From: CAWUKT01 sp963923035
GTDB lineage: Bacteria > Bacteroidota > Bacteroidia > J057 > JADKCL01
Assembly (NCBI GenBank): GCA_963923035.1
Contig: CAWUKT010000081.1
Span: 1-31,794 of the forward strand
DNA: 31,794 nucleotides
Direction: 5' to 3'
Part shown: piece by piece, positions 1 through 7,343 of the stretch
Layout: every line of letters starts with the position of its first letter
Position numbering within the stretch: the stretch's first letter is position 1
Notes under the pieces: generated by a model
Database searches by the model: none
What the model was told of the DNA's origin: nothing
Seen by the model: the letters and a program-made list of their open reading frames with translations, nothing else
Translations under genes and position numbers: made by a program

Positions 1-31
1 TTCAACCATCAATATTTATTCAAAGTCATCG

Positions 32-57
32 CCCAGGGAGAATGAGGACGCCCTGGG
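32..57. other. Inverted repeat (weak hairpin)
   Basis: CCCAGGG at 32-38 is complementary to CCCTGGG at 51-57 across a 12-nt loop. No T-run directly follows on either strand, so a terminator role is only possible. The rest of 1-164 is AT-rich with nothing recognisable. Confidence 0.3.
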
Positions 58-134
58 ACAAAAATCAGTCTTTTTAACCCTAAATTAACCTTGTTTGACC
101 ATGCATCTCCCCTGTTTGTAGAGTGTTTCCATTT

Positions 135-152
135 GACAAATTCAACACATTT
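135..152. repeat. Short direct repeat, copy 1
   Basis: The 18-nt block gacaaattcaacacattt recurs with one mismatch at 3498-3515 in the same orientation. The pair brackets the metalloprotease and S74 genes. Confidence 0.4.
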
Positions 153-164
153 CAAATAAAAGGA

Positions 165-188
165 ATCCCCCGACCAAGGCCGGGGGAT
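165..188 (-). terminator. Probable intrinsic terminator of the metalloprotease gene
   Basis: An 8-bp stem (ATCCCCCG at 165-172, CGGGGGAT at 181-188) has an 8-nt loop. Read on the minus strand it is followed by a T-rich stretch (TCCTTTTATTTG). It lies about 45 nt past the stop codon of the minus-strand gene. Confidence 0.6.
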
Positions 189-231
189 GGAGAGGACAAA
201 ATCCAGTGATTTTCGGTGATTTCAGGCGGGC

Positions 232-2094
232 TTAACGCTCCAGAACGATGCGTCCCAGCTGCATTTCCCCTCCGATCTCCAATCGGTACAGGTAAATGCC
301 AGCCGGCAAGTTGCCGCCGTCGAATTCAACTTTGTAATTGCCAACTTCCTGGCCGTCATCCGCCACCGGACGCGCCAGTACCTGGCCCGTCGCGTTGAAA
401 ATGGTCAACTCCACGGGAACGCCGGCCTTCTGCACGGCATACTCGAAAGTGACCTTGTTGTAGAACGGATTCGGATACACCTGGAAATCGGTGAAGGAAA
501 TGCCATCGGCCAATTCAGCGTGTCCGGTGTGGCCTTCGTGGCTGTGGTCCTGCCCAAGGGCATCGTTCACAGAAGCCACCAGGGCCGGCAGGGCTCCGCC
601 GCAACCTTCCAGCGTAACATTCAAGACTCCACCCAGGTTCACGGTGAATCCATTGGTCAGGGTGGTCCGGGTGCCCGCGCTGTAATTGGCGGTGGCACCA
701 CTATAAATGGTATTGGAGGCCGTAATGGTATTGTTGGCATTTTGGTTGCTCGTGCCCGAAGTGACATTGGCCGTGATGACCAGGTCTTCGGGGCACAGGC
801 AAGTCGCGCCCGAGGCAGCCGCCCGGATGACATCGCCCGGCTGGGGACCGAAGCCCAAGCTGAAGTTGATGCCGACACTCGTGATGTGGCAGTAGCTCAT
901 GATCGTACCCCCACCGCTCGGATTGCCGGGGATCGCACAGGAACCTTCGGTAAATCCAGCGCATCCGTCGATGGCCGTACTGTTGCCGTTCCACACACAG
1001 GCGTGGGTGTGGCGGGAACCATTGAGGTGACCCATTTCGTGGGTCTGGACCATGATATCCCAGCTGTAAGTCGGCACCGTATTGTAGGTCAGGTACAGGT
1101 CGGAGACGCACATGGAGTTGTCGGGGTTGCTGTTGCAAAGGCCGGAGAAGCCAGCGGCACGACCACCCGAAGTCTTTTGGGTGACCAGGTGGGCCAGGTC
1201 GCCATTGAAACCATTGTAACGGCTCTTGAATTCATTCAACATTGTCGCCGTGCCGCCCGCAGTATACTCATTGGCGCTGCTCGTGATGATATTGATTTCA
1301 GACAGGATATAGTTCAAATCTTCGCCCGCATAGATCGTGGCGACTTCGTTGAACTCAGCCGTGATAAAGGCAGCGGTATTCGCTCCCTGATTCGTGTAGA
1401 TATCGTAATCGACTTCGTAGAAAATCGCAATCGTGGCCACAAAGGAACGGGCATTCTCCATTTCATTGAACAATTGCTCCTCAGAATAGGAACCTCCGTC
1501 GTCTTCGGTATCACAATCCAGGGGATTGCTTTGGACCAGATCGGCATCGTTGTACAGAATATGGGTCCGGGTTGCATTGTCCCCCGCCAAAACCCCCAAC
1601 GTATAATTGCCGGATCGGGGAGCGCTGAACATCCCCATGACCTGACCATCGATGAAAGAAACAGCCGCAATGGAGCCGTCTACGCCATCAATGATCCCAC
1701 GGTAATGCGTTCCCAAGTCCCATTCCATGTCGGCATTTTCGGAATTGGTGACCTGAAAGCCAGGCGCAAATAGATCGACCTTGACGAGGTCCACCTTCGC
1801 AGGGGCATTGCCGTCAAAGGGCATGTACAGGGAGATGAATTCAGGGGCGTCACCTTGGATTTCCCGGGCCATTTGTTGGTTGAAGTTCAGGAGAACTCCA
1901 TCGGCCACCTCGCCATTGAGGTTGGACATATTCCGGACGGACGGGGACTGAATCGAGAACAAGTCGGTATAGGGCGTGGACCTGTGTCCCAGGTCCCGGT
2001 GGTACTGCACCAGATCCGCCGGTCGAATCGGGCCGGACCCGAAGACGGTACCTGTGAGCAGCGCCACACATATTAAAAGAAGTATTTTTTTCAT
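232..2094 (-). CDS. Secreted reprolysin-like (M12B-type) zinc metalloprotease with T9SS sorting domain
   Basis: 620 residues. Residues 1-20 form a signal peptide. The extended zincin motif HExxHxxGxxH is complete: H352, E353, H356, G359, H362. A Met-turn (TIMSYC, M399) follows, and several cysteines around 320-432 could form disulfides. Residues 30-200 look like a pro-region of the kind that precedes M12B catalytic domains. Residues 436-500 resemble the short glycine-rich coil domain common in secreted Bacteroidota proteins. A His-rich linker (H517, H519, H522, H525) leads into a C-terminal sorting domain at about 536-620, starting FQVYPNPF and ending with the usual GIYLYRLE strand. Known for the families: such proteins are exported by Sec then T9SS and act as extracellular proteases. 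Substrate unknown. The ATG at 2094 is chosen because it begins the signal peptide. Confidence 0.9.
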   Translation of the reverse strand: MKKILLLICVALLTGTVFGSGPIRPADLVQYHRDLGHRSTPYTDLFSIQSPSVRNMSNLNGEVADGVLLNFNQQMAREIQGDAPEFISLYMPFDGNAPAKVDLVKVDLFAPGFQVTNSENADMEWDLGTHYRGIIDGVDGSIAAVSFIDGQVMGMFSAPRSGNYTLGVLAGDNATRTHILYNDADLVQSNPLDCDTEDDGGSYSEEQLFNEMENARSFVATIAIFYEVDYDIYTNQGANTAAFITAEFNEVATIYAGEDLNYILSEINIITSSANEYTAGGTATMLNEFKSRYNGFNGDLAHLVTQKTSGGRAAGFSGLCNSNPDNSMCVSDLYLTYNTVPTYSWDIMVQTHEMGHLNGSRHTHACVWNGNSTAIDGCAGFTEGSCAIPGNPSGGGTIMSYCHITSVGINFSLGFGPQPGDVIRAAASGATCLCPEDLVITANVTSGTSNQNANNTITASNTIYSGATANYSAGTRTTLTNGFTVNLGGVLNVTLEGCGGALPALVASVNDALGQDHSHEGHTGHAELADGISFTDFQVYPNPFYNKVTFEYAVQKAGVPVELTIFNATGQVLARPVADDGQEVGNYKVEFDGGNLPAGIYLYRLEIGGEMQLGRIVLER

Positions 2095-2217
2095 GTTGTC
2101 AAAAATTGTTGCGCATCGAAATGCGGGTTCAAAACCTTCATTGAGAGTTGGTGGAATGCCATGGGAGGCGGATCAGGGATCACAACTTCCCGGCAGGGAG
2201 AAGGAAGCATGGAAAAA

Positions 2218-3123
2218 TTACTTCTTGGCGAGTTCAGCCTTGAGGGCATCGATTTCGGCTTGCTGCTCCTGAATGGCTTCTACCAGGATCGGAATGAGGG
2301 CGATGTAGTTGACGGTTTTGATTTCACCGGTGACCTCAGGAGTGAATTCCTGACCTTCTTCCAATTCACCCGGCTCACTCATCGTCTCAACGGTCTTCAC
2401 GAGTTCGGGGAGGACCTGCTCAATGTCCTGGGCGAGGAAACCGTACTGCTTCTCGTCGGGAAGGGCGAGATCAGCGTCCTGCTTGTAGTTGTAGGTCTTG
2501 GGCTCCAACTGGGAAAGGATGCCAACGGCACCGTTCAGCTCCTGGACATTGGTCTTCTTGGCGGCATCGGAGGTGGAAGTGATGGTACCGGATACGTACA
2601 CATCGCCGTTGAAGTAGCCAGCGTAGCGGGTGCCACCGTCGCAGGCTATGGAGACGGAAGAGTAAAGGGCGTAGCGGTTTCCAGTGCCGTCTCCGGTGCT
2701 GGAGCAGCCCATGTAGTTGTAGAGGCCGTAGCGGGTACCATTGCCGGCGTAGTTGTACATGTAGTTGTAAAGGCCATAGCCGGTTCCGGTGGCATAGACC
2801 CAGTTGTAGTTCATGTTGCCGTAGTGGAAGGAGGAGGCAGCGTTACTGGAAACGGAGTTGTACATACCGTAGCGTCCTCCGGTACCGGCGCTGCTGACGT
2901 AGTTGTACAGGCCGTATTTGGTGGTGGTACCCGAATAGGAGTTGTACAAATAAGCGGAGCGATAGGACCCCGAATTGTTCACGTGCAATCTTGAAGACGG
3001 AGAGGTTGTACCAATGCCGACTTCACCCTGGGCGTCCACGTGGAGCTGGGCTTCGATTTCGTTGCCACCAAAAACAAGGGCAACCAACATGAGGGCGAAA
3101 AATGTTTTTTGGATGATTTTCAT
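2218..3123 (-). CDS. Surface protein with tyrosine-rich repeats and peptidase S74 (endosialidase chaperone) domain
   Basis: 301 residues. A signal peptide covers about 1-25. Residues 30-50 (GEVGIGTTSPSSRLHV) are the typical start of bacterial tail-fibre-like proteins. Residues 67-175 hold five or six imperfect repeats built on YGLYNY or YGMYN. The S74 intramolecular chaperone domain runs from about 180 to 285 (TSDAAKKTNVQEL, then YGFLAQDIEQVLPELV) and ends in a coiled coil at 280-300. In phage tail fibres this domain drives trimerisation and then cleaves itself off; bacterial copies are common in Bacteroidota and are usually fibre-like surface proteins. No T9SS domain is visible. It lies 123 nt upstream of the metalloprotease on the same strand, so co-expression is possible. 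Its likely promoter is 250 nt upstream. Confidence 0.82.
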   Translation of the reverse strand: MKIIQKTFFALMLVALVFGGNEIEAQLHVDAQGEVGIGTTSPSSRLHVNNSGSYRSAYLYNSYSGTTTKYGLYNYVSSAGTGGRYGMYNSVSSNAASSFHYGNMNYNWVYATGTGYGLYNYMYNYAGNGTRYGLYNYMGCSSTGDGTGNRYALYSSVSIACDGGTRYAGYFNGDVYVSGTITSTSDAAKKTNVQELNGAVGILSQLEPKTYNYKQDADLALPDEKQYGFLAQDIEQVLPELVKTVETMSEPGELEEGQEFTPEVTGEIKTVNYIALIPILVEAIQEQQAEIDALKAELAKK

Positions 3124-3375
3124 AATCGTACGGTGATAGTTTAAGGGTGATGAAAATGAGTCAAAAAGTGTCTTTGCATAATTTTCCCGGCCGTCCTCCT
3201 TGCTGAATGGACAGAAAAAGACATTCTTTTCTCGCTGTCAGGGCAGGGCCTAGTCAGTTAAAAAAGAGACCGAAATGGAAATACAATGACTGTTATTAGA
3301 GTGTGTGTTTACTACTAGATGTTTGTTGCTAAAAGTATCTGTGGTGTAGCTGATAATTACAATGCTAATTTACGA

Positions 3376-3407
3376 CAAAAATAGACTTTTAAAAAGTTTT
3401 GGGCAAA
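3376..3407 (-). promoter_or_regulatory. Bacteroidota-type promoter for the S74 protein gene
   Basis: On the minus strand the -33 element TTTG (3407-3404) is separated by exactly 20 nt from a perfect -7 element TATTTTTG (3383-3376), matching TAnnTTTG. Transcription would start near 3369, giving a leader of roughly 245 nt. The rest of 3124-3745 is AT-rich, with a pyrimidine-rich stretch at 3550-3660 and no gene I can support. Confidence 0.6.
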
Positions 3408-3497
3408 AAAGTGGGCTTTATGCTCCTGAAAGGCCGGTTCAACGCCTCCCAGGGGTCATTAAACGCATTTAGAACCCTCTGTTAAACATCTATATAT

Positions 3498-3515
3498 GAC
3501 ACATTCAACACATTT
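3498..3515. repeat. Short direct repeat, copy 2
   Basis: gacacattcaacacattt differs by one base from the copy at 135-152. It could be a regulatory site in both intergenic regions or chance in AT-rich DNA. Confidence 0.4.
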
Positions 3516-3745
3516 AAGGACCAATCAAAAGGAAGGGATCTAATCAATTTATTTCCAATTACTTATATCTTCTCCTTGCATTTCCCTACTCTTTTTCTCT
3601 ATTGCTCCCGATCCGCACTTTCTCTTTGCCCAAAATCTGATATTCATCACTTTTTCTCCCACATAAACACTTAACATCTATCCTTCAATTGGATTTGAGG
3701 AATGGGAAATAAAACAGGAAGTGGGGAAATCAAATGGGGAGGGAA

Positions 3746-4459
3746 TCAGGCTTCGGGGGGCGGGCAACAACCAAAGCCTCGCTGGTAGGTGGCCGGACCA
3801 CAGTCCGGTAGGTGATCCAGGAGAATCATGAAAGCCTCGCGGGCGGTTCCCCGCCCGATACATTGCCGGGGTTGCCCCGCATACTCCTGAACGGCCATGC
3901 CCGTCCACCGAACTTCGTACTCCCAGTCGTCGGTGATCCGAATCCGGGGAAGATCTTTCAGCTCCACCCCATTGACCTTGCCAATGGACCGGCTCAGGCC
4001 AAAGTCCCGCAGCTGAATATAGGACATCAATTGGCGGGTCTGCTCGTTGGAGGCGCAGAGATCGATCAGGGGACCGAAACGCTTGTCTTTTTTATTCACC
4101 AACTTCTCCCAAAACCAGTCCAAATAGGCTTTTTCTCCCTGCTCAATCTTCTTTCGGGGCTCGGGGAACTTGATCTCGGGGAATTCGTCTTCGATTTCAT
4201 GGCTGCACATGCATTTCTCATTCCAGCAAATCAACAACCGGGCCATGTCATCCACACAAGCAACTCCCTGGATACCAAGCCATTTGATACCATTTTCCCA
4301 GAAATCGATATAGTTCAGGAATACGTGCGATTGGCGATTTTTCCCACAGACCTTACGATTCTCCACCCGCAGGGAAGAACCTAGCCGCTCCAATGCTTTG
4401 TTCAGATCATCGGTATTATCTAGCGGACGTCTTTTTTTTCCAAGCCATTTCAACGCCAT
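3746..4459 (-). CDS. Hypothetical cysteine-rich protein, no family recognised
   Basis: 237 residues, no signal peptide or membrane segment, so probably cytoplasmic. Cysteines are clustered at C38, C68, C78, C83 and C85 (WNEKCMCSHE), with another group at the C-terminus (CGPATYQRGFGCCPPP). The first group could bind metal, but I do not recognise a named zinc finger. The N-terminus is basic (KWLGKKRRP) and the centre is rich in charged residues and tryptophan. The start ATG at 4459 is the first in frame and the gene is flanked by intergenic DNA on both sides (622 nt and about 150 nt), so it is probably monocistronic. The overlapping ORFs in other frames show no recognisable domains. I assign no function. 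Confidence 0.65.
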   Translation of the reverse strand: MALKWLGKKRRPLDNTDDLNKALERLGSSLRVENRKVCGKNRQSHVFLNYIDFWENGIKWLGIQGVACVDDMARLLICWNEKCMCSHEIEDEFPEIKFPEPRKKIEQGEKAYLDWFWEKLVNKKDKRFGPLIDLCASNEQTRQLMSYIQLRDFGLSRSIGKVNGVELKDLPRIRITDDWEYEVRWTGMAVQEYAGQPRQCIGRGTAREAFMILLDHLPDCGPATYQRGFGCCPPPEA

Positions 4460-4610
4460 CTTTTCGCAGATTCGAAGCCGGAAATCGGTCGCTCACCATG
4501 CTGATTTATGCTGTCTTAAAATGAAAAAAAAGCATCCAAAAGCTCACGATAGTCCCATGCTCACCAGCAATTTATAAAATTCTCACAATATTGAGGCGGT
4601 TTTAAAAATT

Positions 4611-4949
4611 TTAGCGGGGGCCGTCTTCCATTGCCATCCGCTGTCGCCGGCGGCCACCGTAGAGCCGGAACCCCAGGTAGACCACCACGAGCCCGAGTAC
4701 TCCAATCGTCACAGCCGTTTGCTTTTGCCGGCGCCGCTCCGTAGTCCGCAACAGCCGCCGGGTCTCGATCGCTTCCTCCTTCACTGTCGTCAGCTCATGG
4801 GCCAGGACGTACTCCCGCATCTTCGTGTCATACGCCTCCCGCGTCGCCTCGGGATTCATCGGCGCCGATTGGATATGGATAAATAGGAGGAACAACAATC
4901 CACCAAACGCAAGAGCATCGAACATTCTCATCCAGGCCTTCCCTTCCAT
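4611..4949 (-). CDS. Small membrane protein with two TM segments and a basic coiled region
   Basis: 112 residues from the ATG at 4949, which avoids overlap with the upstream hydrolase; an in-frame ATG at 4988 would overlap that gene by 23 nt, and internal ATGs at 4931 and 4925 are also possible. Residues about 9-26 are a hydrophobic signal or anchor segment, 32-76 are a charged helix rich in E and R, and 79-97 form a second TM segment followed by a basic tail (GGRRRQR). With the hydrolase ending at 4966, the 16-nt gap suggests co-transcription. No known family recognised. The helix between two membrane spans suggests a small envelope protein. Confidence 0.55.
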   Translation of the reverse strand: MEGKAWMRMFDALAFGGLLFLLFIHIQSAPMNPEATREAYDTKMREYVLAHELTTVKEEAIETRRLLRTTERRRQKQTAVTIGVLGLVVVYLGFRLYGGRRRQRMAMEDGPR

Positions 4950-4965
4950 AAGATTCGTTTTTCTT

Positions 4966-5916
4966 TTATTCGTCAGCGGCCGCCACAAAGTTTCGGATCA
5001 GGCGAAAGAAGTCGTCCGGTTGTTCGATAAAGGGGAAATGACCGCACTTGGGAATGCGTTTTGTGATGGCATTGGGAAAAGCAGCCTGGAGCTTCGGGCC
5101 GACCAGATCGGCGAGGGGTTCGTAATCCCCAAAAACCAACAGGGTCGGGGCCTTCACCTTGTCCAGTTCGTCGTGGAAATCATAGCTTGCGAGGTCCAGG
5201 TAGAGATTTTGGAGCAATTCTGAGTTGGCGAGGAATTCATCGGGCAAGGAAATGTTCAATTCTTCGGCCAATTCGGGGCGGTAGAATTCGATGGAGAACA
5301 GGTGCCGGAAAAAGGCCTCGTAGGCCCGGGCGTTGCCAGCCTGAAATTCGGGCGACATGCGGATCGAATCCATCTTTACCTGGTACGCCTCATCGGTTCG
5401 CCGCGCCAACCGCGCATTTTCTTCGTTGCGGGCCTCGGACGAGGCCCCCTGGGAATTGCTCAGGATGAGGCAGCGGAGCCGGTCCGGATAGCGGAGGGCG
5501 TACTGCATCGCCAGCACGCCACCAAACGAATGGCCGAGCAAATTGACCTGCCCCAGGCCGTAGTGCCGCCGAATCGCTTCGATGTCTTCGATGAAGGCAT
5601 CCAGGCGGACCTGCTCCGGCAGAAGATCGGATTGGGAACGGCCCGAGCAGCGCTGGTCGTAAAAGATGAGTTGGTGGTCGCGGGCCAATCCCTGCATCTG
5701 GGGCAGAAAATAGCTGTGGTCCAGCCCCGGGCCGCCGTGGACGATGAGAAGGGGCGGCCCCTGCCCCATGCTACGGGTAAACAACTCTGCATTGCCCGAA
5801 ACCACCCTCGCAGTTTCACTTTGCATCGCCTTGTCCCCGGCTCCTCTTTCTCCCCGACAACCCCAGATCGACATGCCCAGCACAAGTATGACTCCCAACA
5901 ATTTCATTTTTCCCAT
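4966..5916 (-). CDS. Lipoprotein alpha/beta hydrolase, prolyl aminopeptidase-like (S33)
   Basis: 316 residues. Residues 1-20 form a lipoprotein signal ending in a lipobox with C20 (SIWGC), so the mature enzyme should be lipid-anchored in the envelope. HGGPG (60-64) is the oxyanion-hole motif of proline iminopeptidases, DQRCSGRS (87-94) matches the family's DQRGxGxS with one change, and GHSFGG carries the nucleophile S130. The remaining triad residues are probably D264 (VFGDYEP) and H293 (KCGHFPF). Length and motif order fit the S33 family. The likely reaction is release of N-terminal proline or hydrolysis of a similar small amide or ester; the exact substrate cannot be read. M4 (5907) is an alternative start that would give a shorter signal peptide. 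Two minus-strand hairpin terminators lie just upstream. Confidence 0.85.
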   Translation of the reverse strand: MGKMKLLGVILVLGMSIWGCRGERGAGDKAMQSETARVVSGNAELFTRSMGQGPPLLIVHGGPGLDHSYFLPQMQGLARDHQLIFYDQRCSGRSQSDLLPEQVRLDAFIEDIEAIRRHYGLGQVNLLGHSFGGVLAMQYALRYPDRLRCLILSNSQGASSEARNEENARLARRTDEAYQVKMDSIRMSPEFQAGNARAYEAFFRHLFSIEFYRPELAEELNISLPDEFLANSELLQNLYLDLASYDFHDELDKVKAPTLLVFGDYEPLADLVGPKLQAAFPNAITKRIPKCGHFPFIEQPDDFFRLIRNFVAAADE

Positions 5917-5951
5917 GGCCCAATATCCGCATTCTTTTGCTTTGAGCCGAC

Positions 5952-5980
5952 AAAAAAGCGGCCCGGGGAGGCCGGGCCGC
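5952..5980 (-). terminator. Intrinsic terminator upstream of the hydrolase
   Basis: A 9-bp GC-only stem (GCGGCCCGG at 5958-5966, CCGGGCCGC at 5972-5980) has a 5-nt loop and on the minus strand is followed by TTTTTTG (5957-5951). It sits 42 nt before the hydrolase start, in the direction of that gene. Confidence 0.65.
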
Positions 5981-6039
5981 GAACCGTGTCAAATAATCAA
6001 TCGATCTATCAGCTGGTTTCGCAAAAATGGAGACTGGAA

Positions 6040-6072
6040 AGAAAATGGCCTTCCAGGGTCGAGGAAGGCCAT
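6040..6072 (-). terminator. Intrinsic terminator after the small ORF
   Basis: A perfect 10-bp stem (ATGGCCTTCC at 6045-6054, GGAAGGCCAT at 6063-6072) has an 8-nt loop and is followed on the minus strand by TTTTC. It lies 23 nt past the stop of the 23-codon ORF. Confidence 0.65.
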
Positions 6073-6095
6073 CAATCGTTAAATAACATGGAAGG

Positions 6096-6167
6096 TTAGC
6101 CCCGCCCAGGAGTCTGAGTGGAATTGAACTGGTAATTGCAGTGCGGGGTCATGTGGGTCACCTTCAT
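6096..6167 (-). CDS. Candidate 23-residue small protein or leader peptide
   Basis: The ATG at 6167 opens a 23-codon frame ending in TAA at 6098-6096. The product starts MKVTHMTPHCNYQF and ends TPGRG, with H5, H9 and C10 and no membrane segment. The case for it rests on context: a well-formed promoter about 75-105 nt upstream (6242-6272) and a perfect hairpin terminator 23 nt downstream, together defining a transcript of about 195 nt. It could be a stand-alone microprotein, a leader peptide controlling the downstream hydrolase, or a chance frame inside a small RNA. No homologue is known to me. Confidence 0.4.
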   Translation of the reverse strand: MKVTHMTPHCNYQFNSTQTPGRG

Positions 6168-6241
6168 AGGATGAGAAATGCTAATTCTAATGATCTGTAA
6201 TTTTTTCAATTATTCGCATGATGATTTTCAATTGAACAATG

Positions 6242-6272
6242 CAAATATATGGGGATTTATAATCTCACCCAA
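6242..6272 (-). promoter_or_regulatory. Bacteroidota-type promoter of the small unit
   Basis: On the minus strand TTG (6272-6270) is followed after 20 nt by TATATTTG (6249-6242), a perfect TAnnTTTG. The start site would be near 6236. The spacing equals that of the promoter at 3376-3407, which supports both. The rest of 6273-6623 is AT-rich, and I found no clear promoter for the plus-strand operon that begins at 6624. Confidence 0.6.
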
Positions 6273-6623
6273 GTAAATTTACAGAAAATGCAGCAATTAC
6301 GGCGGAGCAACCACTGACTCTATTGTCGAAAAATATATTTACTGAATTATTATCAGTAATATTTAATTTTTGCTGAACATTTCTCTTTTTAGGGTGGGTA
6401 TTTTGGAAATAATTCAGCCTTGGGAATGAAAAAAAATTTGGTGGGGTGGGGAGCAATCAAGCGGAATAATTAATAATCCAGAAAAAATGTCGGAAGCGGG
6501 TCCGGCTCGGATTTCTACCTTACTCCCAAACCTCCTGCTACTGTCCTGAACATAGTCATTTGTGGTAATCAAGATCCCTCCCTCCGGGGAGCAAGGAGAT
6601 CATTCACCTTAACAGTACATACA

Positions 6624-7334
6624 ATGAAAACCCAGGTAGTATTTGCCTACGCCAACCCCGTTCATGACCTTGATGGTTTGAAATATGAGGCCCGCACAGC
6701 GGAACTTCTCTTTTTCCCCTACCGTGAGCTGGAAATCATCGGACTCACCTCCATTTTCAACACTTCTCCTGCGGTTTTGGCCGAAACCCTTCACCGCCCC
6801 TCCCTCAATAACAAATTCTCCATTTTCCATTTTGCTGGGCATTCAAAAAAGAAATGGCTGGTGCTGGAGGGGGAAAAAGGAGGAGTGGCTCAGTTAGAAT
6901 TGGAGGGATTTACCAAGTATCTGAAAGAGCAAAAAGGGCTCAAATTGGTCTTTTTCAACTCCTGCCATTCAGCTGAGGGCGCCCGGGCATGTGCAGCGGC
7001 TGGCATTCCCGCCGCCATTGGCGCCAATGGCCTGCTGGATGATTATGCCAGCAGTCGGTTCGTAGCCATTATCTATTCTGCCATGCTTGGAGGCGACCCC
7101 ATCGAACAGGCCTTCAAAAAAGCAGTCGGATTCGCAGAGGCTCAGCAATTGTTTGCGCCTGATCCCGTTCCCTATGAGCTGTTCTTGAGCGACTCCAATC
7201 CTGCCCACCGGGACTTTGTCCTGCCTTCCCTTCATGATGCCGTTCATGACCTGAAAGAAAACAGCTCGGCCCAGGTGACCTACCAAGCCAGGACCATCAT
7301 CACGGACTCCACTTTCCACAACAGTACTTTTTAA
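6624..7334 (+). CDS. Minimal CHAT-domain (caspase-like) cysteine protease
   Basis: 236 residues, almost entirely one CHAT domain. The catalytic dyad is visible: H73 in FHFAGHS and C114 in FFNSCHSAEG, each at the end of a hydrophobic strand as in caspases and separases. The following IPAAIGANGLLDD and AIIYSAMLGG (residues 128-157) match the usual CHAT core. Unlike many CHAT proteins there are no attached TPR, NACHT or sensor domains. Instead residues 201-223 form a linker and the last dozen (225-236) carry ITDSTFHNSTF. That element is repeated at the N-terminus of the fifth operon protein. CHAT proteases are established effectors in bacterial immunity, for example gasdermin-activating proteases and the Csx29/TPR-CHAT of type III-E CRISPR. 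It is the first gene of the operon, 9 nt before the next. The substrate is not evident; no gasdermin gene is visible nearby. Confidence 0.85.
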   Translation: MKTQVVFAYANPVHDLDGLKYEARTAELLFFPYRELEIIGLTSIFNTSPAVLAETLHRPSLNNKFSIFHFAGHSKKKWLVLEGEKGGVAQLELEGFTKYLKEQKGLKLVFFNSCHSAEGARACAAAGIPAAIGANGLLDDYASSRFVAIIYSAMLGGDPIEQAFKKAVGFAEAQQLFAPDPVPYELFLSDSNPAHRDFVLPSLHDAVHDLKENSSAQVTYQARTIITDSTFHNSTF

Positions 7335-7343
7335 GCCACCGCC

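Noticed and set aside
520..1773. 417-codon plus-strand frame opposite the metalloprotease
   Set aside because: The minus-strand frame carries the complete HExxHxxGxxH motif, signal peptide and sorting domain; the plus frame has none.
6096..6150. tRNA-like segment (CCCCGC...GCGGGG, with a TTCAATT loop on the minus strand)
   Set aside because: The paired arms are only about 45 nt apart and there are no proper D or T stems, so it cannot be a tRNA.
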